Positions 26,732 to 35,949 of a stretch of 64,000 nucleotides of DNA are shown piece by piece. Within the stretch, counting starts at the first letter, position 1, and each line of letters begins with the position of its first letter. The notes below the pieces were generated by a model. The model was given only the letters and a program-made list of their open reading frames with translations. It was not told the origin of the DNA and did not search any database. Position numbers and translations under genes: made by a program. The stretch covers positions 1 to 64,000 of the forward strand of contig JAZQUG010000003.1 of the NCBI GenBank assembly GCA_045631225.1. Direction: 5' to 3'. This DNA is from Fimenecus sp045631225 (lineage in GTDB: Bacteria; Bacillota; Clostridia; Oscillospirales; Acutalibacteraceae).

Positions 26732-27466
26732 ATGTTTGGTTTAGGAACAATAATTAATACGGTTTTGGTTCTTTTAGGTGGTCTGATAGGGCTGTTTTTC
26801 AAAAAAGGGATTTCTCAAAGATACGAAAAAACGCTTATGGCTGCTTGTGGCGTTTCAACTATTTTTATAGGTGTAACAGGCACGTTACAAGGAATGCTTA
26901 CTGTTGTTGACGGAAAAATTGAGACAGGAGGCACAATGCTTCTTATCTTCTCCTTTGTTCTTGGTGGACTTATGGGTGAATTTATCAACATTGAAAAAAG
27001 AATGGATTCACTTGGAGAAAAATTAAAGAAATTGTTTCATGCCGAAAAGGACAATAAGTTTGTTGACGGATTTGTGAACACTTCTCTTATTATCTGTGTC
27101 GGTGCAATGGCTATTGTAGGTTCAATTCAGGACGGTCTTACAGGAGATTATTCAATGCTTACTGCAAAGGCTGTTCTCGACCTTGTTATTGTTGCCATTA
27201 TGACTTCGACCTATGGTTTAGGTGCAATTTGTTCTGCTATTCCGATTTTTGTTTATCAGGGTGCGATAACTCTCTTAGGCCATTTTGCAGGAAACGTAAT
27301 AAATGACGAGTTAATCGGCTATCTTTCATATATCGGTTCAGCACTTATTTTCTGTGTTGGCATAAATATAACCTTCGGTAAGAAAATCAGAGTGGGAAAT
27401 CTTTTGCCTGCACTTGTAATTCCTGTATTTTATGTAATAGGTAAATACATAATCGCAATGGTGTAG
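26732..27466 (+). CDS. DUF554 membrane protein (YdfK type)
   Basis: 244 residues, about seven membrane segments. Opens GLGTIINTVLVLLGGLIGLFFKK and contains GSIQDGLTGDYSML, both hallmark DUF554 phrases. Predicted transporter with unknown substrate. A stand-alone gene with its own promoter. No clear ribosome site beyond GGATGTGA. Confidence 0.88.
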   Translation: MFGLGTIINTVLVLLGGLIGLFFKKGISQRYEKTLMAACGVSTIFIGVTGTLQGMLTVVDGKIETGGTMLLIFSFVLGGLMGEFINIEKRMDSLGEKLKKLFHAEKDNKFVDGFVNTSLIICVGAMAIVGSIQDGLTGDYSMLTAKAVLDLVIVAIMTSTYGLGAICSAIPIFVYQGAITLLGHFAGNVINDELIGYLSYIGSALIFCVGINITFGKKIRVGNLLPALVIPVFYVIGKYIIAMV

Positions 27467-27783
27467 GAATAAAGAGTGAATTATAATTTGTAGGGGAGAA
27501 ACAAGACCCCGCCCTACCTGATACCAATGAATTTGTCTTTATCCCGACAATCTCCGATTTACCATACAAAATAGGTGTATCAGAAATTGATACACCCTAT
27601 GTCAAAAAATGATACACCCCGTATCAAAAATTGATACACCCTGTATCAAAAATTGAACACTATAAATAATATATATAAATAAGAAAATAAATAATATTAT
27701 ATATAGTGTGCAAAAAATAATACACTAATGATATTTCAATGTTTAAAACAGTTACTCGGTTAACTGTTTTTCTTTTTATGTGA
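27467..27783. other. Intergenic region with palindromic repeats, no intact gene
   Basis: From 27574 to 27660 there are four tandem, partly degenerate units of about 21 bases built from the palindrome GGTGTATCA/TGATACACC. Then comes a long AT-rich inverted repeat (27657-27709, outer arms ACACTATA/TATAGTGT) and a terminator-like AAACAGTTA/TTAACTGTTT hairpin at 27747-27770. Plus-strand codons through the repeats read GVSEIDTPYVKK before a stop, which resembles the repetitive tail of some plasmid RepA proteins; frames are broken, so at most a relic. Confidence 0.6.
27574..27660. repeat. Tandem palindromic repeats, iteron-like
   Basis: First unit is a perfect 9-bp inverted repeat GGTGTATCA/TGATACACC with loop GAAAT; the following units keep GTATCA.AAATTGATACACCC with small changes. 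Confidence 0.75.
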
Positions 27784-27813
27784 TTGTGCAATTACATTTT
27801 TATTGCATATAAT
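27784..27813 (+). promoter_or_regulatory. Likely promoter of the MurE-like operon
   Basis: TTGTGC, 18 bases, TATAAT; the -10 ends 48 bases before the chosen ATG at 27862. Confidence 0.55.
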
Positions 27814-27861
27814 TTTTCCTTGTGGTATCATATATTATATATCAGTTTTTTGGAGGACGAG

Positions 27862-29382
27862 ATGAAACATATCAAGGATTTTATTGAACTTTTTGAAAAA
27901 AACTCCATATTGACAGAGCATAACTGCAATGAAGAATCAGCTATTGAGATGATTTCATACAACTCAATGGAGATTCAGGAAAACACATTGTTTTTCTGTA
28001 AAGGTGCACATTTTAAAGAGCAGTTTTTGCTTGATGCTCTTAATAAGGGTGCTGTAGCTTATGTTTCCGAAAAGAAATATGATACAGACGCTCCTTGTAT
28101 TCTTGTGTCTGATATCAGAAAATCCATGTATCTTTCTGCTAATTTCTTTTACGACAATGTGTGGGACAAGCTGAATCTTGTTGGTATTACAGGTACAAAA
28201 GGCAAGTCCACAACTGCATATTTCATCAAGTATATCGAAGATGAGTATCTTGCAAGTATTGGTAAAAAGAAGAGTGCTATTGTTTCGTCAATCGACACTT
28301 ATGATGGCGTTATAAATATTGAAAGCCACCTTACAACTCCTGAACCGTTTGATTTGCACAAGCATTTTAACAATGCTGTTAATAGTGATATTCAGCATTT
28401 TACAATGGAGGTTTCTTCACAGGCACTCAAATATGGAAGAACTGACGGTGTAAAATTTACTGTCGGTTGTTATCTCAATATCGGTATTGACCATATAAGT
28501 GCCATTGAGCATCCTGATTTTGAGGATTATTTCCAGTCTAAAATGAAGATTTTTACTCAGTGTCAGACTGCTGTTATAAATCTTGATACAGACCGTAGTG
28601 AAGATGTGGTAAAGGCATCAGGGAATGCTCCTGAAGTGATTACATTCAGCACAAAGAATGAAAATGCTGATGTTTACGGATACAACATAAGAAAAGACGG
28701 CTCCGATACTGTATTCACAGTAAGAACAAAGGATTTTGACCGTGACTTTACGCTTACAATTCCGGGTCTTTTCAATGTGGAAAATGCTCTTTGTGCAATT
28801 GCTGTGTGCTGTAAGCTCGGAATTCCTGAAAGCTTCATTTATACAGGTCTTTCAAAGGCTCGTTCAAGTGGTCGAATGGAAGTTTATGAAAATGCAGATA
28901 AGAGAATTACTGCAATCGTTGACTATGCTCACAACAGAATGAGTTTTGAAAACCTTTTCAAATCTGTCCGTCAGGAACATCCGGGAAGAAAGGTTGCAAT
29001 CGTTTTCGGTTGTCCCGGAAACAAGGCTCAGAATCGTCGTAAGGATTTGGGTGAAATCAGCGGTCAGTATGCCGATATGATTTATATTACAGAGGAAGAC
29101 CCGGGTGAAGAGCCGGTACAGAAGATTTCCCGTGAAATTGCTGAATTTGTAGAGGCAGTGAACGGAAAATATAAGATAATTGATGACCGTGGTGAGGCAA
29201 TCAGTACAGCAATCAATGAAATGGGTGCTGACAGCGTAATTCTTATTACAGGTAAGGGTAATGAAACAAGACAAAAGCGCGGAATCGAGTATATCGATTG
29301 TCCTACCGATGTGGAATATGCCACAAAAGCGCTTAAGGAATATGACAAGGTATATGGTGGAACGGTGGTGACAGGTGACTGA
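27862..29382 (+). CDS. Mur ligase, MurE-like (UDP-MurNAc-tripeptide synthetase family)
   Basis: 506 residues from the ATG at 27862 with GGAGG 7 bases upstream; the open frame further up is promoter DNA. The N-terminal UDP-binding domain is followed by the ATP loop GITGTKGKSTT, the TTPEPFDLH segment, DYAHN(RMSFENL) and ITGKGNE. The diaminopimelate specificity box DNPR is absent; the matching region reads ITEEDPGEEPV. It may thus add another amino acid, or be a paralogue acting on a different acceptor. The two downstream genes overlap it in one operon. Confidence 0.82.
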   Translation: MKHIKDFIELFEKNSILTEHNCNEESAIEMISYNSMEIQENTLFFCKGAHFKEQFLLDALNKGAVAYVSEKKYDTDAPCILVSDIRKSMYLSANFFYDNVWDKLNLVGITGTKGKSTTAYFIKYIEDEYLASIGKKKSAIVSSIDTYDGVINIESHLTTPEPFDLHKHFNNAVNSDIQHFTMEVSSQALKYGRTDGVKFTVGCYLNIGIDHISAIEHPDFEDYFQSKMKIFTQCQTAVINLDTDRSEDVVKASGNAPEVITFSTKNENADVYGYNIRKDGSDTVFTVRTKDFDRDFTLTIPGLFNVENALCAIAVCCKLGIPESFIYTGLSKARSSGRMEVYENADKRITAIVDYAHNRMSFENLFKSVRQEHPGRKVAIVFGCPGNKAQNRRKDLGEISGQYADMIYITEEDPGEEPVQKISREIAEFVEAVNGKYKIIDDRGEAISTAINEMGADSVILITGKGNETRQKRGIEYIDCPTDVEYATKALKEYDKVYGGTVVTGD

Positions 29383-29585
29383 TGGATACTAAAAAAGTAA
29401 TGAAAACAGCAATAAAAATTGCAAAGGTTACTCCCTTTGTTACAGCAACAGTAGGTGTTTTGTCACTTGCACTTTCTAAATACGAAGAAAAACAGGGTAA
29501 TTATTCCCGTGAATTTTCAGATGTTGAAAATGAACTGAAAGCAAAAATTGATGAGGTGAGAATGGGTTATGGCAAAGAAAAGTAA
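29382..29585 (+). CDS. Small membrane-associated hypothetical protein
   Basis: 67 residues: basic amphipathic start, one hydrophobic segment (TPFVTATVGVLSLAL) and a charged helical tail. Starts inside the stop codon of the ligase gene (TGATG) and its end overlaps the symporter start by 17 bases, so all three genes are translationally coupled. Function unknown; position suggests a link to the ligase or transporter. Confidence 0.65.
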   Translation: MDTKKVMKTAIKIAKVTPFVTATVGVLSLALSKYEEKQGNYSREFSDVENELKAKIDEVRMGYGKEK

Positions 29586-30966
29586 TTCTATATTTAAAAC
29601 TGCATTGGGCTATGGTGTGGGTGCTATCGGTCTTGATTTAAGCTACGGTATGTTCTACTCATTCCTTTCATATTATCTTTCAAGTGTGTTGGGATTGCAG
29701 GAGGGCTTCTTGCTTCTTATTACACCACTTGCACGTATATGGGACGGAATCAACGACCCTATGATGGGTACAATCGTTGACAATACACGAACAAAAATGG
29801 GTAAATATCGCCCATGGATTTTAATTGGTGCTATCTGCAACGCAGTTGTGCTTTTCCTTTTGTTTACATCATTCGGTATGAGCGGGCTTCCTCTTTATAT
29901 TTATATTGGTGTTATGTATGTGCTTTGGGGTATGACAAACACAATGGCTGATATTCCGTATTGGTCAATGGTGCCATCATTTACAAGTGAGGAAAAAGAA
30001 AGAAACCTTGTTGCAACTGTTGCCCGTTCATTTTCAGGTATCGGTCAGGGAATCATCTCAATTCTCACTCCTATTATCTGTCCTTTACTTTCAAGCGGGA
30101 TTACAGACGAAAAGGGTTACAGTGCAAGCGGTTTTTCACGTTGGGCAGGTATCTGCGGTGTGGCACTTGTGTTCTTTGCAACAGTTTGTATTCTCGTTAC
30201 TAAAGAAAAGAATGTTGTTTATGGTGAAAAGAAGAAATTCAGCCTTAAACAGATTTTTGATGTTATAAAGAGTAATGACCAGCTTGTAGTGTTTATCGTA
30301 TTTGCTATGCTTTCAAATGCAGGTTGGTACCTGACAAGCTCAACAGCTGTTTATTATTTCACAGACTCATTGGGTGACTCTAAATTACAGTCACTTTTCC
30401 AGACAATCGGTACAGTTGGCTCTGTTCTCGGTCTTTTGGTTGTTCCTGTTCTTTCAAAATGGTTTACAAAGAGAACTACATATACAATATCACTTTGTAC
30501 AGCAGTTGCGGGTTATGCTCTTATGCTCATAACAGGACCAATTCTTAAGCTTAATGTTGTAATTATGGACGTTTGCTATATTCTTGCATCTGTCGGTGTT
30601 TCATCAATGTTCGTATCACAGACAATTTTCCTTGCTGACATTGTTGACTACGGTGAATACAAAAATGGTGAAAGAAATGAAAGCATTACTTTCTCAATGA
30701 AAGGCTTTTTGCAGAAGATGGCATATACAATCCAGACTTTCGTGCTTTTCGGTGGTCTTGGAATTATGAATTATAATGCACAGATTACAACTGATAAGGT
30801 AGTCAATGAAGCGACAAAAACAGGTATTGGATTTATCTGCTTTGGTGTACCAATGCTCTTCTTCCTGGCTTCTCTTGTTGTATTCCGTAAGAAATTCAAG
30901 GTTTATGGTGAACTTGCAGATAAAGTTCACGATTACATTATAGAAAAACGTGCATCAGGAGAATAA
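29569..30966 (+). CDS. MFS transporter, GPH symporter family
   Basis: 465 residues, 12 membrane segments. Family motifs RIWDGINDPMMGTIVDNTRTKMGKYRPWI (loop 2-3) and GMTNTMADIPYWSM are clear. Likely imports a sugar, glycoside or uronide with a cation. Overlaps the preceding small gene and stops 2 bases before the phosphoesterase gene. Confidence 0.9.
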   Translation: MAKKSNSIFKTALGYGVGAIGLDLSYGMFYSFLSYYLSSVLGLQEGFLLLITPLARIWDGINDPMMGTIVDNTRTKMGKYRPWILIGAICNAVVLFLLFTSFGMSGLPLYIYIGVMYVLWGMTNTMADIPYWSMVPSFTSEEKERNLVATVARSFSGIGQGIISILTPIICPLLSSGITDEKGYSASGFSRWAGICGVALVFFATVCILVTKEKNVVYGEKKKFSLKQIFDVIKSNDQLVVFIVFAMLSNAGWYLTSSTAVYYFTDSLGDSKLQSLFQTIGTVGSVLGLLVVPVLSKWFTKRTTYTISLCTAVAGYALMLITGPILKLNVVIMDVCYILASVGVSSMFVSQTIFLADIVDYGEYKNGERNESITFSMKGFLQKMAYTIQTFVLFGGLGIMNYNAQITTDKVVNEATKTGIGFICFGVPMLFFLASLVVFRKKFKVYGELADKVHDYIIEKRASGE

Positions 30967-30968
30967 TA

Positions 30969-32357
30969 ATGGCTGATTTGAGGTTTTTTCAGATAACCGA
31001 TTTGCATCACTATGCACCTGAGCTTGGTACAGAAGGTAAGGCGTTTGAGAAAATTTGTCTTTCTGACCAGAAATGTCTTAAGGAAACAGGAGCAATAATT
31101 GATGCTTACTTCGATAAAATTATTGAGGATAAGGAAACGAATATTGTATTGATTACAGGTGACGTTACCTGTAATGGTGCAAAGGAAAGCCACTTTGAAC
31201 TTATTCCGAAGCTTCAGAGACTCAAAGATGCAGGAAAAAAGGTTTATCTTACAACAGGTACTCACGATTACTATATGGAAAATGGTAACGGTACCGGTAA
31301 GGCTGAAAAATGTGTCGGTGACGAGCTTTTAACTGCAACTCGTACAGAGCGTGACGAATTGCTTGAAATCTATCACGATTTTGGTCTTTCAGAGGCAATT
31401 TCATTACATAAACCAAGCCATTCCTATTGTGTTCAGTTGCAAGAGGGATATAGGCTTCTTTGTCTTAATGATGATGGTGACGAATTCTTCTGTGGTTATT
31501 ATGATGATTGTCTTGAATGGATAAAAGAGCAGATTGATGATGCAAAAGCTAATGGTGACTATATTTTTGCAGTTACACATCATCCTGTTTTGCCACCAAC
31601 TCCTATTTATCCTCTTTTCAGTAAAAGAGATATGCTGGGTGACTATGAAAAAACATCAGAGTTCCTTGCTGATAATGGTATTAAATTCATTTTCACAGGT
31701 CATACACATATGATGAATATTGCGAAAATGACCACCGGAAAGGGCAATGATTTATACGACATCAATACTTGCTCTGCAGTTGGTTTTCCAAATGCTATGC
31801 GAAAGGTCGTTATGACCGATACTGACGTTCAGGTTGACAGCGTTAAAATTGATAACTTCGACTGGGATTTACAGGGCAAAACAGTTGATGAATATACAAA
31901 AGAAAACTTCTTACAGTTCCTTAATGCGATTTTCGATTCAATGGCTTACGATATTCCAAAACTTGCCGAGCTTTCAACATCATTCAGTATGACACCTGAA
32001 ATGGTTTATAAAGCAGAGCCTGTGCTTGTGCCATTCGGTAAATTTCTGCAGAAAGCAACATTCCAGACAATAGGAAAAATGTTCGGAATCAGCAAGTATG
32101 TTCACGAATCAATCAAAAACAGAAATGTAAAGGATTTCCTTTTAGAGGCTGTTACAAATGTGTTTGTCGGTGATGAACCATATGACCCATATACACCTGA
32201 ATATCTTGCAGTATGGGCATTATTTAATAAACGAGTAAAGAAAATTATCAAGCCAATAAAAGGCTCAGAGGATATAGCAAAAATCCTCGACATTATCCTT
32301 GACGGCGTGCTGTATGACGCACCACCAAGCGACTGGAAAGGAACATTCCAGAAATAA
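30969..32357 (+). CDS. Metallophosphoesterase (calcineurin-like, cytoplasmic)
   Basis: 462 residues without signal peptide. Metal motifs FQITDLHHY (DxH), LITGDVTCNG, TTGTHDYY (in place of GNHE), VTHHPVLPP and FTGHTHMMN. A ~150-residue helical C-terminal extension follows. Last gene of the ligase-transporter operon, closed by a terminator at 32384. Possibly a sugar-phosphate or phosphodiester hydrolase acting on what the symporter brings in; this is inference. Confidence 0.83.
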   Translation: MADLRFFQITDLHHYAPELGTEGKAFEKICLSDQKCLKETGAIIDAYFDKIIEDKETNIVLITGDVTCNGAKESHFELIPKLQRLKDAGKKVYLTTGTHDYYMENGNGTGKAEKCVGDELLTATRTERDELLEIYHDFGLSEAISLHKPSHSYCVQLQEGYRLLCLNDDGDEFFCGYYDDCLEWIKEQIDDAKANGDYIFAVTHHPVLPPTPIYPLFSKRDMLGDYEKTSEFLADNGIKFIFTGHTHMMNIAKMTTGKGNDLYDINTCSAVGFPNAMRKVVMTDTDVQVDSVKIDNFDWDLQGKTVDEYTKENFLQFLNAIFDSMAYDIPKLAELSTSFSMTPEMVYKAEPVLVPFGKFLQKATFQTIGKMFGISKYVHESIKNRNVKDFLLEAVTNVFVGDEPYDPYTPEYLAVWALFNKRVKKIIKPIKGSEDIAKILDIILDGVLYDAPPSDWKGTFQK

Positions 32358-32415
32358 ATGCAAAATGCAAAGTGCAAAATGAAACTCCCTACTTTGATTG
32401 GTAGGGAGTTTTTTG
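32358..32415 (+). terminator. Terminator with dispersed TGCAAAATGC element
   Basis: ACTCCCTAC/GTAGGGAGT stem and TTTTTT tail at 32384-32415. The preceding 26 bases repeat AATGCAAAATGCAAAGTGC. The same two-part unit occurs in reverse at 35890-35949. Confidence 0.88.
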
Positions 32416-32435
32416 ATGTATTAAGAGTGCTTGAA

Positions 32436-33371
32436 TTACCTAAAATGCTTTTTATTTTCAAGAATATATGTTGTCAATTTTTTCAACAGTTCTTTTTCTG
32501 TGAAGTCATAATACTCTGCATCTTCTTTTTCAAAATTAATGCCTTTTTCTTCCATTTTATCAATATTGTTTTGAATACTATCGGTATTTTTTGGTACTTT
32601 CTTTCGTGGAAATTTATTTTCAACTTTATTTAATAAATCAATTGATTTTTCAGCACCGATTGTTTCGAGTGATATTTTTGCTTTTTCAAAATGGTTACCA
32701 TAGTAGTATAAATAGTTTGAAAAACCACCTGAATTAACTTCTTCACAAAGTTCGTTTATGTAAAAAACAAGCTTTTCCCATTTGTTAAGACAACTTAATA
32801 CTTCACCATTTGCAGACATTTCATTGAGATGTGTTGAAAGTTCACTTAATAATTCATCGTCAGAAAGATTTAAAATATCAGTAATCTGCATTGTGCATTT
32901 TTCAGGTGGTAGTGGATTACCGGAGTTGAATACTTTTGAAGGTGGCACCTTACCCTCAACCAAATGCTTGTATTTTCCCCAAACGGCTGTTAATTCACGA
33001 AAGCCTATGGATTCTTCATAATTATCAACGGTTTCAGTACAAAGTTTAATAAGATATTCCACTCCTTTTTCAGTTTCACCACTTTCGATATAATACTCTG
33101 CCATTCGAAGATAAACCGTCACTTCATCAGCAATATATTTAAAGTGTTTATGAACAACTTTTATGATAGATAAACCTGCAGAAAAATCGCCTTTTGGATA
33201 ATACACTTCTTCTGCAAGGTTGATGAGATAATCACCTGTACCAAAATACTTTTTGTATTTTGATGCACAGTGTGATAATCTGTTAGCTAATTTTTCAGCA
33301 TCTTTATCTTCTTTGTATTTAGCTTGGATTTCTTCAACTTCTTTAAGAAATTTGTCAGCAACATATTCCAT
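32436..33371 (-). CDS. Hypothetical protein with TPR-like helices and DMP19/DUF4375-like C-terminus
   Basis: 311 residues. Residues 1-180 are helical and repeat-like (LIINLAEEVYYPKGDFSAGLSI..., YLRMAEYYIESGETEKGVEYLI), resembling tetratricopeptides. Residues ~205-280 (INELCEEVNSGGFSNYLYYYGNHFEKAKISLETIGA) match the DMP19/DUF4375 pattern, a fold of unknown role often found in immunity-like proteins. GAAAGACCTC-type site upstream is weak. Not coupled to a toxin gene here. Confidence 0.72.
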   Translation of the reverse strand: MEYVADKFLKEVEEIQAKYKEDKDAEKLANRLSHCASKYKKYFGTGDYLINLAEEVYYPKGDFSAGLSIIKVVHKHFKYIADEVTVYLRMAEYYIESGETEKGVEYLIKLCTETVDNYEESIGFRELTAVWGKYKHLVEGKVPPSKVFNSGNPLPPEKCTMQITDILNLSDDELLSELSTHLNEMSANGEVLSCLNKWEKLVFYINELCEEVNSGGFSNYLYYYGNHFEKAKISLETIGAEKSIDLLNKVENKFPRKKVPKNTDSIQNNIDKMEEKGINFEKEDAEYYDFTEKELLKKLTTYILENKKHFR

Positions 33372-33385
33372 AGGAAAGACCTCTT

Positions 33386-34351
33386 TTATTGATTTTCAAC
33401 ACATATTTTATATGCGATTTCCTGTAATTGCTCAAGTGTTTCGATAGTGCCTAATTCCTGACGATATTTTGCAGCACCATGAAGTCCTTTTGTGTACCAG
33501 CCTGCGTGCTTTCTTGCTTCCCGCATACCCACATAGTCACCTTTGTACTCACAGATTTTCTCGATATGCTTAATCATAACCCTCATTCTCTCACTGACAG
33601 GTGGGTGAGGGATTATTCTTTCATGGTCGAGATATGCGTTGATTTGTGAGAATACCCAAGGACAACCCAAAGCACCACGACCGACCATAATAAGGTCGCA
33701 GTTTGTTTCTTCAAGCATACTTGCAGCTGAAAGTCCGTCAATAATATCACCATTACCGATAACAGGAATTGAAACAGCTTTTTTCACTTCTGCAATAATA
33801 TTTCTGTTTACAGGAGGTGAATACATCTGCTGTCTTGTTCTGCCGTGAATTGTAATTGCAGCTGCACCTGCATTTTCAGCTCTTTGTGCCATTTCAACTG
33901 CATTTATTGTGTTTTCGTCCCAACCTGCACGGATTTTTACTGTAACAGGAACAGGAGAAGCATTAACAACTGCTTTCACGATTTCTTCTGCAAGCTGTGG
34001 ATTTTTTGCAAGACTTGCACCACCACCATTACCTGCAATTTTCGGTGCAGGACAACCCATATTTATATCAATAATCTGAGGATTTACTTGCATAACAGAC
34101 TCAATGCTTTCAGCCATGATTTTTGGGTCGCTACCGAAAATCTGCACAGCAGCAGGGCGTTCTTCTTCGGATAAAAACATCAAATCCTTTGACTTTCTGT
34201 CACCCATTGAAACACCTTTTGAGCTTATCATTTCGCTGACAACATAAGCAGCACCGTAACCTACACATAATTCACGAAAAGCTCGGTCAGCAACACCTGC
34301 CATAGGTGCTAAAACGGCTTTTCCGTTTATTTCAACATTACCTATTTTCAA
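33386..34351 (-). CDS. dusB: tRNA-dihydrouridine synthase (DusB type)
   Basis: 321 residues. FMN-dependent TIM barrel: VLAPMAGVADRAFRELC, INMGCPAPKI with the catalytic cysteine, VKIRAGWDE and MVGRGALGCPW. Reduces uridines in the tRNA D-loop. The sequence opens MKIGNVEINGKAVLAPMAG, typical for the Firmicutes DusB. Starts from ATG at 34351 with GGGTGACAG upstream. The DMP19-like gene follows after 14 bases. Confidence 0.93.
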   Translation of the reverse strand: MKIGNVEINGKAVLAPMAGVADRAFRELCVGYGAAYVVSEMISSKGVSMGDRKSKDLMFLSEEERPAAVQIFGSDPKIMAESIESVMQVNPQIIDINMGCPAPKIAGNGGGASLAKNPQLAEEIVKAVVNASPVPVTVKIRAGWDENTINAVEMAQRAENAGAAAITIHGRTRQQMYSPPVNRNIIAEVKKAVSIPVIGNGDIIDGLSAASMLEETNCDLIMVGRGALGCPWVFSQINAYLDHERIIPHPPVSERMRVMIKHIEKICEYKGDYVGMREARKHAGWYTKGLHGAAKYRQELGTIETLEQLQEIAYKICVENQ

Positions 34352-34483
34352 TTTCTGTCACCCTAATTGATTTTATAGTGATAATTTTATCATAACAGGA
34401 CAGTTAAAACAATAAAAAATACTGTTATTTTTCTTTTTTATGTGATACAATAAATTTAATACTTAATTTTTAAAGGTGATTTT

Positions 34484-35884
34484 ATGAAAGCATTTATGGA
34501 TAAAGATTTTTTACTTTCAACTGAAACTGCGAAAGTAATTTTTGAAAATGGTGCAAAGGATACACCTATTTTTGACTGGCATTGTCATCTCTCTCCAAAG
34601 GAAATTTATGAGGACAAGCCATTTGAGAATATCACAAAGGTGTGGCTTGGTGGTGACCACTATAAATGGCGTGCTATGCGTGGCTGTGGTGTGGACGAAA
34701 AATATATCACAGGTGACGCGTCTGATTATGAAAAGTTTATGAAATGGGCTGAAAGTCTGCCATATTGTATCGGCAACCCTCTTTACCATTGGACACATCT
34801 TGAATTGCAGAGATATTTCGGCATTTATGAGCCATTGAGTCCTAAAACTGCAGATATGATTTGGGAAAAATGTAATGAACAGATTAAAGCAGGTGGATTT
34901 ACACCTCGTTCACTTATTGAAAAATCAAATGTTGCTTGTGTCTGCACAACTGATGATGCTGCTGACACTCTTGAATATCACAAATTGTTGGCTGAAGACA
35001 AGTCTTTTAAATGCAAGGTTATTCCTGCATTCCGTCCTGATAAGTCATTCCTTATTGACTCTCCTGCGTTCAAAGAGTGGATTGTTGCTATGGAAAAGGC
35101 TGCAGAAATGGAAATCAAGTCCTTTGCTGACCTTTTGACAGCTCTCGGGAAGAGAATTGCATTTTTTAACGAAATGGGTTGTCGTGCAAGTGACCATGCC
35201 CTTGAGTATTGTCCTTTTGAACCTGCTACAGATGAAGAATTAGAAGAAATCTTCGCAAAAGCACTCAATGGTGAAAAGTTCACACGGAAAGAGCTTGACC
35301 AGTACAGAACAGCACTTTTACAGTTCTTCGGTGAAAAATATGCAGAGCTCGGTTGGGCAATGGAGCTTCATTTCGGGGCAATGAGAAACAACAATGCAAG
35401 AATGTTTAAGTCTATCGGTGCTGACACAGGTTTTGACTCTGTTCACGACCATCAGTTAGCTTATGGACTTTCACGATACCTTGACTCTCTTGATGTTAAA
35501 GGTAAATTGCCAAAAACAATTCTCTTTACACTTAATCCAAAAGACAATTATGTGCTTGGTACAATGCTTGGTAATTTCCAGAGTAGTGAAGCACAGTCAA
35601 AGATTCAGTTCGGTTCTGCTTGGTGGTTCAACGATAACTACGACGGAATGAGAGAACAGATGAAAACACTTGCAAACCTTGGTGTGCTTGGTAAATTCGT
35701 AGGTATGGTTACTGACTCACGAAGCTTCCTTTCATACCCAAGACACGAATATTTCCGTAGAATCCTCTGTGAAATTATTGGCGATTTGGTAGAAGAAGGC
35801 AAATATCCGAATGATACAGACTTCCTTTCAAAGGTAGTTGAAGATATTTCATTCAACAATTCAAAGAATTATTTTGGTATATAA
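34484..35884 (+). CDS. uxaC: Glucuronate (uronate) isomerase
   Basis: 466 residues, full length. Conserved start FDWHCHLSPKEIYED (metal-binding histidines), KWRAMRGCGVDE, TTDDAADTLEYH and C-terminal GMVTDSRSFLSYPRHEYFRRILC. Converts D-glucuronate to D-fructuronate or D-galacturonate to D-tagaturonate in the cytoplasm, the first step of uronate catabolism. The SDR gene and GH28 pectinase nearby point to galacturonate as a natural substrate. Confidence 0.96.
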   Translation: MKAFMDKDFLLSTETAKVIFENGAKDTPIFDWHCHLSPKEIYEDKPFENITKVWLGGDHYKWRAMRGCGVDEKYITGDASDYEKFMKWAESLPYCIGNPLYHWTHLELQRYFGIYEPLSPKTADMIWEKCNEQIKAGGFTPRSLIEKSNVACVCTTDDAADTLEYHKLLAEDKSFKCKVIPAFRPDKSFLIDSPAFKEWIVAMEKAAEMEIKSFADLLTALGKRIAFFNEMGCRASDHALEYCPFEPATDEELEEIFAKALNGEKFTRKELDQYRTALLQFFGEKYAELGWAMELHFGAMRNNNARMFKSIGADTGFDSVHDHQLAYGLSRYLDSLDVKGKLPKTILFTLNPKDNYVLGTMLGNFQSSEAQSKIQFGSAWWFNDNYDGMREQMKTLANLGVLGKFVGMVTDSRSFLSYPRHEYFRRILCEIIGDLVEEGKYPNDTDFLSKVVEDISFNNSKNYFGI

Positions 35885-35889
35885 AATGA

Positions 35890-35949
35890 ACTCCCTACAA
35901 ATTAATGTAGGGAGTATTATTTTGCGTTTTGCACTTAGCATTTTGCATT
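35890..35949. terminator. Terminator hairpin plus inverted copy of the TGCAAAATGC element
   Basis: ACTCCCTAC/GTAGGGAGT stem (35890-35915) between convergent uxaC and SDR genes, followed by TTTTGCGTTTTGCACTTAGC and TTTTGCATT, the reverse complement of the segment at 32358. Confidence 0.85.

Noticed and set aside
27387..27569. A minus-strand ORF of 60 codons between DUF554 and the MurE-like gene
   Set aside because: It overlaps the DUF554 3' end and repeat DNA, has no ribosome site and no recognisable product.
29382..29585. The 67-residue ORF as a shadow of its neighbours
   Set aside because: Rejected as shadow: it starts within the TGATG overlap and has a coherent membrane-helix plan, so I kept it as a gene at modest confidence.
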